Shown piece by piece: positions 7,629-13,606 of a stretch of DNA of 14,610 nt; position 1 is the first letter of the stretch, and each line of letters opens with the position of its first letter. Both the position numbers and the translations under genes were made by a program. This DNA is from Puniceicoccales bacterium (lineage in GTDB: Bacteria; Verrucomicrobiota; Verrucomicrobiia; Opitutales; UBA9783), in contig JAIRKR010000057.1 in assembly GCA_031260015.1 (NCBI GenBank), forward strand, positions 1 through 14,610, in the 5' to 3' direction. The notes beneath the pieces are model-generated. The model was not told the origin of the DNA and did not search any database. It saw only the letters and a program-made list of their open reading frames with translations.

Positions 7629-8872
7629 TCGCAACTTTGATAGGCATTGCATTGGGCATCCTTTTGGCTTATATGTTTTGGAAAGAGCGTATTACCAAAG
7701 GTACCCTCTACGATCAAAAAAACATAGATTGCATTAAATTGGAAAGTATTTACGAGGCTGAGAAAAGTCTTAGTCAAGCGTACAAACAACAGCTGGACTC
7801 AATACGGGAACACCTGCCACAGCAGTTTAAACACGTTTCTCTAGAATTATTTAAGGAAAATGCCCAAACCTTTATGCGTTTGGCAGAAGAGGGTATGAAA
7901 AAATGTGCCGCCGAGGCTAAAGAAGCTCTCGGAGGCCAAAGGTTACTGCTTGAAAAAACATTAGATCCCATCAAGGAAGGCTTAAAAGATTTTTCCGAAA
8001 AGCTAGATTGTTTTGAACACAACCGATTACAAACGCATTCAAGTCTCAAAGAACATCTCGAGAATCTCAACCAAATGCAGTTACGCTTGGAAAGTAAAAC
8101 GGAACTCCTATCGCGGGCTTTGTGTAATTCCAATACACGTGGCCATTGGGGAGAAATGCAGTTACGTCGAGTTGTCGAAACGGCGGGCATGATTGAATAC
8201 GTCGATTTTAACGTACAACAGACGATCCAAAATGGTTTATTGCGTCCCGATATGCTCATACATTTACCCAATCAACGTACCGTGATCGTGGATGCAAAAA
8301 CACCCCAATGGGATAACTTTTTAACGGCTGTTCAGGGTACAAATAACGAAACAAATGCTGATAGAGAACTTAAAAATTGCTGTCAGCGCATTCGAGATTT
8401 AATTGCCAAACTGGGTACGAAATCTTACGACAACTTCTTGGATCAATCCGCCGACTTTGTAGTCTTATTTTTTCCGGGCGAATGGATTTTTAGCCGTGCA
8501 TTGCAAATGGATGCTTCTCTTATCGAATACGCCTGTCATCATAACGTCGTGTTTGCAACTCCTACCACGCTCATTGCTTTATTAAAAGCTGTACATTATG
8601 GTTGGCGTCAGAATAAAATGCTTGAAGACATCAAAGAAATCGGAACTTTGGGCAATGAATTGTACGAACGTATGTTAACGTTTGGCAGTTATTTTCAAGA
8701 TTTGCGCAAAAATTTGTCAAAAACGGTTGAAAGCTATAATCAACTCCTAGGCTCTTTGGAAGCGCGTGTTTTGCCTTCCGCAAAAAAACTCAACACATTT
8801 GCCAAAAAAAATGTAGCCTTTGAACTCCCTTCCCCCATCGAAGAAAACATTAAAAGTAACAAATGCGGGTAA
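7622..8872 (+). CDS. rmuC: DNA recombination protein RmuC homolog
   Basis: RmuC proteins limit inversions and rearrangements between short inverted repeats; the biochemical activity is still poorly known, but the domain resembles PD-(D/E)xK nucleases. Here there is one N-terminal membrane anchor (about 3-19), a long helical coiled-coil region (about 30-170), and the RmuC domain: GHWGEMQLRRVVETAG (174-189), RPDMLIHLP (208-216), VIVDAK (221-226) and FFPGEWIFSRAL (283-294). Asp210, Asp224 and Lys226 are the likely nuclease-type residues. Length of 416 is usual. The ATG lies inside the last codons of ftsY (7-nt overlap), so it is the third gene of the nusB-ftsY-rmuC unit. A probable terminator lies about 160 nt downstream. 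No broken region seen. Confidence 0.93.
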   Translation: MLVATLIGIALGILLAYMFWKERITKGTLYDQKNIDCIKLESIYEAEKSLSQAYKQQLDSIREHLPQQFKHVSLELFKENAQTFMRLAEEGMKKCAAEAKEALGGQRLLLEKTLDPIKEGLKDFSEKLDCFEHNRLQTHSSLKEHLENLNQMQLRLESKTELLSRALCNSNTRGHWGEMQLRRVVETAGMIEYVDFNVQQTIQNGLLRPDMLIHLPNQRTVIVDAKTPQWDNFLTAVQGTNNETNADRELKNCCQRIRDLIAKLGTKSYDNFLDQSADFVVLFFPGEWIFSRALQMDASLIEYACHHNVVFATPTTLIALLKAVHYGWRQNKMLEDIKEIGTLGNELYERMLTFGSYFQDLRKNLSKTVESYNQLLGSLEARVLPSAKKLNTFAKKNVAFELPSPIEENIKSNKCG

Positions 8873-9034
8873 CCAATCCTCCTAAGGCATAGCTCAAAAA
8901 TACTTAAGAGGGCCCCATTGCCTATATAAGGAAAACATTACCGCATAGATATCAAATGGGAACATCGTTTTAACATTTATCACATATCGTCCGGCACTTT
9001 TCCCCAATAGCATTTCTTGGCAAAATAAAAACCT

Positions 9035-9065
9035 ATGGCTGCAAGCTAAAAGACGGCCATTTTTT
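9035..9065 (+). terminator. Probable intrinsic terminator after rmuC
   Basis: ATGGCTG (9035-9041) pairs with CGGCCAT (9054-9060), including one G-U pair, across a 12-nt loop, and is followed directly by a run of six T (9060-9065). It is the best terminator-like hairpin in the window. It would end the nusB-ftsY-rmuC transcript about 160 nt after the rmuC stop. The stem is only 7 bp, so strength is uncertain. Confidence 0.5.
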
Positions 9066-9078
9066 GATCAACATGTAA

Positions 9079-9117
9079 ACGCTTGGGTAAAAAATGATTT
9101 TAATAAAATACAAGCGT
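9079..9117. repeat. Inverted repeat flanking AT-rich segment
   Basis: ACGCTTG (9079-9085) and CAAGCGT (9111-9117) are perfect inverted copies around 25 bp of almost pure A/T that includes TAAAAT (9103-9108), a possible -10. An operator or promoter hairpin for the peptidase/pseudopilin genes is possible; nothing seen decides it. Confidence 0.35.
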
Positions 9118-9131
9118 GAACGTTTTCTTGT

Positions 9132-9148
9132 GGAACAACTTTTGTTCC
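9132..9148. repeat. Perfect 17-nt hairpin/dyad before the prepilin peptidase gene
   Basis: GGAACAA (9132-9138), CTT, then TTGTTCC (9142-9148). The dyad is exact, with a 3-nt centre. It could be a regulator binding site or an RNA hairpin in the leader. It resembles the half-sites GAAC/GTTC of Gram-positive LexA boxes, but the central spacing is 7 rather than 4, so I do not call it a LexA box. Confidence 0.4.
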
Positions 9149-9268
9149 CATCTACGTATGTAGCTAATATAAGCAAAGTGATTATGTCTCATGTTACAAT
9201 GTTTCATCTCCAAAGCCTTGCATTCGTCGGCAGATTTATTTAACTTTGCACAACAAGTTTCAATATTT

Positions 9269-10102
9269 ATGACGACACTACCTACGAGTCTATCATTGTT
9301 AGTCTACTTTATCTCGGGTGCAATCGTGGGAAGTTTTCTCAACGTGTGCATATTACGCTTACCCGGCCATAAATCCATCGTAAAGCCGCGCTCCAAATGC
9401 TACCATTGCTCAAAACCCATCCCTTGGTTTTACAATATCCCCATCCTAACATGGTTTTTGTTAAAAGGCAAAACGGCTTGCTGCCGTAAACGTTTGCCTA
9501 TTCGCTATCCACTTGTGGAATGTTTAACCGGGTTGCTTGCCGTTGTCGTCGGTTGTTACGTACGAACTGCCCCCGTTGCAATATTCACACTCTCCTGCCT
9601 ACTTTTGGTGGCCTTTTTTACAGATATTGACACGATGCTCATTCCGGATGAAATTACATTGGGCGGTATAGTGATGGGATGCCTTTTTTGTTTCTTTTAT
9701 CCAGAGCTGCAACGCGCCCAGACATCTCTCATGGGTATGCTTCGAAGCTTGCAAAATACTTGCCTAGCCATGGGAGGGCTTTTTGGATTTGCCAGTTTTG
9801 CAGAATTTTTCTTGAAAAAAGAAGCCATGGGCTTGGGTGATGTAAAATTATTAGGCTGCATCGGTGCCTTCTGCGGATGGCAAACGTGTTGTTTTTCAAT
9901 TTTTCTGGGCGCAACGTTGGGAACATGCTTTTTTGTCATCGTAGCACTTGTTCAAAGATTTAAAGGGAAACGTACACGGCTCATGCACAAAATGATTCCT
10001 TTTGGCCCTTTTATTGCTGTGGCTGCCTTATACGACGTCCTCACGGGATTTCACTTTTCAGAAAAATATGTATCGTTTATACTTTTGGAAAACATGATGT
10101 AA
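9269..10102 (+). CDS. pilD: Prepilin peptidase (PilD/GspO type, A24 family)
   Basis: Multi-spanning inner-membrane aspartyl protease that cleaves the leader of type IV prepilins or pseudopilins and, in bifunctional members, N-methylates the new N-terminus. From Met at 9269 (277 residues) it begins with a membrane helix into GSFLNVCILRLP (22-33), then the cytoplasmic cysteine loop with CYHC (44-47) and RYPLVE (79-84), then the peptidase part with TDIDTMLIPDEIT (118-130) and GLGD (188-191). The Asp119 and Asp191 region supplies the expected catalytic pair. In the second cysteine pair, normally CxxC, the first Cys is replaced: the motif reads TACC (69-72). An upstream ATG at 9191 would add 26 residues before the first membrane helix; I prefer 9269 because PilD proteins start close to that helix, though neither has a good ribosome site. 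Its stop overlaps the next gene by one base. Confidence 0.92.
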   Translation: MTTLPTSLSLLVYFISGAIVGSFLNVCILRLPGHKSIVKPRSKCYHCSKPIPWFYNIPILTWFLLKGKTACCRKRLPIRYPLVECLTGLLAVVVGCYVRTAPVAIFTLSCLLLVAFFTDIDTMLIPDEITLGGIVMGCLFCFFYPELQRAQTSLMGMLRSLQNTCLAMGGLFGFASFAEFFLKKEAMGLGDVKLLGCIGAFCGWQTCCFSIFLGATLGTCFFVIVALVQRFKGKRTRLMHKMIPFGPFIAVAALYDVLTGFHFSEKYVSFILLENMM

Positions 10103-10500
10103 TGAAATGCAGGCTACCTTCCCAAGGTATTACGTTATGTGAAATGTGCCTTACTCTGTTACTATTGAGCGTAGGTGTTGATGTTTTCTCCAGGATACAC
10201 GCACTCCATCGACAACAAAATGCGTGTATCCATGAAATGCAACTTATTCCTTTGTATGTGGACACATTTGAATTTTTTGCCCATCAAAAGCAAGAAAATA
10301 TGTTGGGTGAATGGTTTGCCAGTCAAGAGCTGCATTCCAAGCAACGCATTTTTACGCGCAACATTCTTCAGGATGCCATTTGCCAATTTATCTTTAGGGT
10401 GGCTTTGGCACCGGCTTTTTCTTCAAAAGCTTTCGAGATTCAAATATTTTCCATGCGTTCTAAACAAAAGCTTTTCAGCTACATTAAGGAAGATTTTTAG
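10102..10500 (+). CDS. Probable minor pseudopilin / type IV pilin-like protein
   Basis: A 132-residue protein, not recognised as a named family, but with a class III signal peptide. The short basic leader MKCRLPSQG is followed by ITLCE, matching the prepilin pattern G-(hydrophobic)-T-L-x-E, with cleavage expected between Gly9 and Ile10 and Glu14 at mature position +5. A hydrophobic helix follows (about 15-30), then a small soluble domain with few cysteines. Its ATG shares one base with the stop of the prepilin peptidase gene (TAATG), so the enzyme and a likely substrate are translationally coupled. Oddities: Ile rather than Phe/Met as mature residue 1, two Cys near the membrane helix, and a short pilin body. 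It may be a minor pseudopilin of a type II secretion or type IV pilus-like system whose main genes lie elsewhere. Function is inferred from motif and neighbour only. Confidence 0.7.
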   Translation: MKCRLPSQGITLCEMCLTLLLLSVGVDVFSRIHALHRQQNACIHEMQLIPLYVDTFEFFAHQKQENMLGEWFASQELHSKQRIFTRNILQDAICQFIFRVALAPAFSSKAFEIQIFSMRSKQKLFSYIKEDF

Positions 10501-10551
10501 CGCGCAACTTACCTGGATATTTCAGATTTCACTTCCATACATTCAAGGGTA

Positions 10552-10571
10552 GATCTGATGAACTCCAGATC
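10552..10571 (+). terminator. Weak hairpin after the pseudopilin gene
   Basis: GATCTG (10552-10557) and CAGATC (10566-10571) form a perfect 6-bp stem with an 8-nt loop, about 50 nt after the pseudopilin stop. Only four T follow, after a short gap (10577-10580). It may be a weak terminator or a chance dyad. Confidence 0.3.
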
Positions 10572-10598
10572 CACAGTTTTAAGTTAAGAACTTATTAT
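10570..10598 (+). promoter_or_regulatory. Candidate promoter with overlapping dyad, upstream of heptosyltransferase
   Basis: TCCACA (10570-10575) and TATTAT (10593-10598) are separated by 17 bp; the -10 has five of six consensus bases and the -35 four of six. A perfect dyad TAAGTT-AAG-AACTTA (10580-10594) fills the spacer and touches the -10, where a repressor could block polymerase. The leader to the ATG at 10713 would be about 110 nt. Prediction by eye only. Confidence 0.28.
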
Positions 10599-10712
10599 AG
10601 CACATCTCCAAAAAACTTCAAAAATAGAACGTATAACGGACTTTCAACGATTTTTGTTCAAAAATGGCTCGCTTCTTTCCTTTAAAATGGCACTACTTAT
10701 CGCATTGTACGT

Positions 10713-11663
10713 ATGCAGCAATCTCACCGTCGGCTTCTCGTCATAAAACCTTCTTCTTTGGGTGATATTATTCAAACGTTACAGGTCGTTGAAGGCGCTT
10801 ATCATACGTTGATGGGGAAAGGCGTTTTTCTAGAAATACACTGGATTGTACGCGACTGTTTTTATGATCTCCTTGCCCTATCTCCTATTATAAAGCGATT
10901 ATTCATCTTCAAAAGATACGGCGGCATACGTGCTTTTATTCAATTGATGCGGGAAGTACGTTTGCACGATTACGATTATATTTTAGATTTTCAAGGGCTT
11001 TTGCGATCGGGCCTCATGACGTTCTTTGCCAAAGGCGCTTGCAAAATTGGAAGGACGGACGCAAGGGAAGGGGCTTCATGGTTTTATCAAAAACGCTGCT
11101 TCCCGAAAACCAAGGATCCGCACGCCGTAGAAATTTTAAAATCTCTCTTCAACATTTTCGACATCGATGTAACGCCCCAACGCCCGCTTACTTTTTTCTC
11201 TGCACCCTTACTGGAAAGATTAAGAGAGAAGCCCTATGTTGCCATTTTCCCAAGCAGTCGTGCAGCGGTAAAAGAGTGGCCCCACTTTTTGGAATACGCA
11301 CGTAACATATTGGAACAAACCAAGGTATTTTGCGTGTGGTTGGATCAAAACGAATCTTCTCGCGCAGCGCATTTTCAACACCATCGCTTCATTGACCTCG
11401 CCGGCAAAACGTCCCTCGGAGCCTTGCCCACCATTGTCCAAAATGCCCAATGCGTGGTAGCCAACGACAGTGGTCCCCTCCACTTGGCAGCCGCACTTGG
11501 CAAACCACTCGTTGGAATTTATGGCCCCACGGACTACAAACGCTATGGACCTTATCCTATCGATGATCCGCAACACGGTATCTTTCAGGCTCCTTGCGGA
11601 GGTCTCGCTCAAATTACGGTGCAATCTGTTGTAAGGACTACCTTGCGCATTCTCAAACTATAG
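10713..11663 (+). CDS. GT9 family glycosyltransferase, probable LPS heptosyltransferase (WaaC-like)
   Basis: Cytoplasmic-face enzyme expected to transfer ADP-heptose onto the Kdo/inner-core of lipopolysaccharide. It is 316 residues, the usual GT9 size, with two Rossmann-type halves. The start KPSSLGDIIQTLQVV (12-26) matches the heptosyltransferase phosphate/acceptor loop, with Asp18 at the place of the catalytic Asp. Further landmarks are LDFQGLLRSG (91-100), KEWP with Lys187, and NDSGPLHLAAALGKPLVGIYGPTD (251-274 region, Asp252 and His257) for nucleotide-sugar binding. QGLLRSG and TDAREGASWFYQ are closest to WaaC (heptosyltransferase I) in my reading, but donor and acceptor specificity cannot be fixed from sequence. 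It stands alone, 212 nt after the pseudopilin gene. No clear Shine-Dalgarno precedes the ATG. It implies a Gram-negative, LPS-bearing cell. Confidence 0.88.
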   Translation: MQQSHRRLLVIKPSSLGDIIQTLQVVEGAYHTLMGKGVFLEIHWIVRDCFYDLLALSPIIKRLFIFKRYGGIRAFIQLMREVRLHDYDYILDFQGLLRSGLMTFFAKGACKIGRTDAREGASWFYQKRCFPKTKDPHAVEILKSLFNIFDIDVTPQRPLTFFSAPLLERLREKPYVAIFPSSRAAVKEWPHFLEYARNILEQTKVFCVWLDQNESSRAAHFQHHRFIDLAGKTSLGALPTIVQNAQCVVANDSGPLHLAAALGKPLVGIYGPTDYKRYGPYPIDDPQHGIFQAPCGGLAQITVQSVVRTTLRILKL

Positions 11664-11923
11664 CCTTTACGGTACTGCGTGCAACGCGATGACGCGATGG
11701 GATTCATACGACTTAGCCACATGGACATGTTTGATAAATTATGAGGCATTCAGTAATCACAAATGGACATTTTTTGACTTCACAACTTTTTCTGAAGAAC
11801 AGACAAATTTGCAAGGGATGAAGCATTTGTAAAAGGTTTTATGCAATCTACAACCACAAGCCAAAGAAGTCTTTCATTACTTTTTACTTTTCTTCTAAAA
11901 ATAAAAGTTTAGATTTTTGGACC
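11664..11923. other. Gene-free stretch upstream of pntAB
   Basis: 260 bp without a convincing ORF. It contains an exact tandem duplication of the 8-mer ACGCGATG (11684-11699). No strong promoter pair seen: TTGACT at 11774-11779 lacks a good -10 partner. The position is where a pntAA (NAD-binding alpha1) gene would normally lie, and no remnant of it is recognisable. Confidence 0.5.
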
Positions 11924-12214
11924 ATGGATTACGGTTGGTTGTTTTTCAGTGTTCTGTTGGCCAGTTTACTTGGATTTGAACTCATTGCTAAAGTTCCGTC
12001 ACAATTGCATACGCCTCTTATGTCGGGGACAAATGCAATTTCCGGCATTACTTTAATTGGAGCATTGGTGGTCTTATCGCAAGCCCACAGCGGTTATTTA
12101 CTATTTTGGGGTTACGCAGGCGTATTGTTTGCCACCATTAATATTGTCGGAGGATACTGGGTTACCGACCGCATGCTCAAAATGTTCAACCTAAAAAATA
12201 ACCGCAAGCATTAA
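11924..12214 (+). CDS. pntAB: NAD(P) transhydrogenase subunit alpha part 2 (membrane domain)
   Basis: Small membrane subunit of the proton-translocating transhydrogenase, which uses the proton gradient to reduce NADP+ with NADH. At 96 residues it matches the split-alpha arrangement (alpha2). The signature GFELIAKVPSQLHTPLMSGTNAISGI (17-42 region) is almost universal for this domain, and three membrane helices are visible (about 5-24, 40-54, 58-80). It lies 3 nt before the GTG of pntB, so the two are one operon. The NAD(H)-binding alpha1 subunit, needed for activity and normally directly upstream, is not in this window. The ATG is preceded by a short GGA two bases upstream, a poor ribosome site. 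Confidence 0.95.
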   Translation: MDYGWLFFSVLLASLLGFELIAKVPSQLHTPLMSGTNAISGITLIGALVVLSQAHSGYLLFWGYAGVLFATINIVGGYWVTDRMLKMFNLKNNRKH

Positions 12215-12217
12215 ACC

Positions 12218-13606
12218 GTGAACACCTCATTTTTGTACATTGTAGCTGCTCTCCTGTTCATTCGAGGCATTAAGCTTTTGGGTAAAGTCCACACGGCACG
12301 TTTGGGAAATATTGTTTCTGCGGTTGGCATGATCGTAGCCATCTTTGCCACAATCACCGAATTCCCTCTGCAAAACGTCACACTTACCTTTGTCGTTACC
12401 TTATTGGGAGCCTATGTGGGATTGTGGATGGCTATCCAGGTACCCATGACTGCCATGCCGGAAATGGTGGCTTTGTTTAACGGATTCGGAGGACTGGCAA
12501 GCGTATTTATCGGCATGGTGGAAGGCATTAAGTTAAGTCAATTTCCGGCCGAATATTTTGACTTTTCCCTGCATTTTTCCCAAGTAGCCGTTTGCCTTAC
12601 GGTGTTTATTGGCGGCATTACATTTACGGGGAGCTTGCTTGCTTACGGAAAATTGAGTCAAAAAATTTCGAGTGCCTCCATTTGCTTTTGCGGACAAAAG
12701 TACTATAACGTTTGCCTTGGCATCCTGTCCGCCATTGCCGGTTGGCATTGGTTAACGTCCCACTGCATTCTAACTTTTTATGGCCTCATTATTTTGAGTT
12801 TAGGCGGCGGCATTCTTTTCTTGCTTCACATTGGAGGCGGAGATATGCCTGTCATCATCGCGCTTTTGAACAGTTTATCGGGCGTTGCCGCTTGCACCGC
12901 GGGACTCATCATCCTCAATAAGGTGCTTATTGTGGCCGGATGTTTGGTGGGCATGAGCGGACTTATCCTAACGCTGATCATGTGTAAATCCATGAATCGT
13001 TCCCTAAAAAAGGTCTTGTTGGGGAGCTTCCAGGTTAAGCTTTCACAATCCCTCCAACAGGAGACCGTTGAACCCAAAACAACGTCTATTGCAGATGCTT
13101 ACTATATCCTAGAATCCGCACGCATGATTGCCGTTGTTCCAGGATATGGGATGGCGGTTGCTCAGGCGCAACACGCTGTCAAAGATCTTGCACAAAGACT
13201 TCAGGCCAATGGTACGGAAGTTTTTTATGCCATTCATCCGGTTGCCGGACGCATGCCGGGCCACATGAATGTATTGTTGGCAGAAGCGGATGTCGATTAT
13301 GATCAATTAATCGAGCTAGAATCCGCCAACAGACGTATGGGTGATACGGATGTAGCCATCGTCATAGGTGCCAATGATGTTGTAAATCCAGCCGCCGTCG
13401 AAAAGGTAGGATCTCCCATCTATGGAATGCCCATCATAGAAGTTTTTAAGGCTAAGACAGTCTTTGTACTCAAACGCGGTAAGGGCAAAGGATTTTCTGG
13501 ACTGGAAAACGCTTTATTTACCAAAGAGAATACCTGGATGATTTACGGTGATGCAAAGGCGACACTCATGCAATGGGTAGCTGAATTTAAAAATGTTGAT
13601 GAATAA
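12218..13606 (+). CDS. pntB: NAD(P) transhydrogenase subunit beta
   Basis: Beta subunit carrying most of the proton channel and the NADP(H)-binding domain. Of its 462 residues, about 1-265 are a set of membrane helices (domain II) and about 285-462 form domain III, with GYGMAVAQAQHA (309-320), HPVAGRMPGHMNVLLAEAD (340-358), IGANDVVNPAA (383-393), GMPIIEVFKA (403-412) and KRGKGKGFSG (419-428), all as expected. The start is GTG at 12218, 3 nt after the pntAB stop, without a clear ribosome site, suggesting coupling. In the channel segment MPEMVALFNGFGG (80-92), Asn88 occupies the place of the proton-relay His91 of the Escherichia coli beta subunit; some orthologs also have Asn here. Its end overlaps ruvB. 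Confidence 0.96.
   Translation: MNTSFLYIVAALLFIRGIKLLGKVHTARLGNIVSAVGMIVAIFATITEFPLQNVTLTFVVTLLGAYVGLWMAIQVPMTAMPEMVALFNGFGGLASVFIGMVEGIKLSQFPAEYFDFSLHFSQVAVCLTVFIGGITFTGSLLAYGKLSQKISSASICFCGQKYYNVCLGILSAIAGWHWLTSHCILTFYGLIILSLGGGILFLLHIGGGDMPVIIALLNSLSGVAACTAGLIILNKVLIVAGCLVGMSGLILTLIMCKSMNRSLKKVLLGSFQVKLSQSLQQETVEPKTTSIADAYYILESARMIAVVPGYGMAVAQAQHAVKDLAQRLQANGTEVFYAIHPVAGRMPGHMNVLLAEADVDYDQLIELESANRRMGDTDVAIVIGANDVVNPAAVEKVGSPIYGMPIIEVFKAKTVFVLKRGKGKGFSGLENALFTKENTWMIYGDAKATLMQWVAEFKNVDE

Larger units (their letters stand above)
8873..9268. other. Gene-free stretch with several hairpins
   Basis: About 396 bp between rmuC and the preferred start of the prepilin peptidase gene. No ORF of convincing composition and no tRNA-like fold seen. 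It holds a terminator-like hairpin (9035-9065), a 7-bp inverted repeat around an AT-rich spacer (9079-9117), and a tight 7-bp hairpin (9132-9148), all described separately. If the upstream ATG at 9191 is the true start of the peptidase, the gene-free part is 318 bp. Confidence 0.6.

Noticed and set aside
7774..8271. Minus-strand ORF of 165 codons inside rmuC
   Set aside because: Antisense to the rmuC coiled-coil and domain; cysteine- and serine-rich product typical of a shadow frame.
9132..9148. LexA-type SOS box
   Set aside because: The GAAC and GTTC half-sites are 7 bases apart instead of 4, and the neighbouring genes are not SOS genes.
8873..9190. Possible tRNA or small RNA gene in the gap
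   Set aside because: No cloverleaf arms, T-loop motif or CCA end could be found; only simple hairpins are present.
10175..10552. Alternative 125-codon ORF overlapping the pseudopilin gene in another frame
   Set aside because: It lacks any domain or signal, whereas the coupled frame has a prepilin motif and starts on the peptidase stop.
11220..11624. Minus-strand ORF of 134 codons inside the heptosyltransferase gene
   Set aside because: Antisense to the conserved nucleotide-sugar binding half of a GT9 enzyme.
11684..11699. Tandem duplication of the 8-mer ACGCGATG
   Set aside because: Only two copies, no surrounding structure; probably a slippage event with no evident role.
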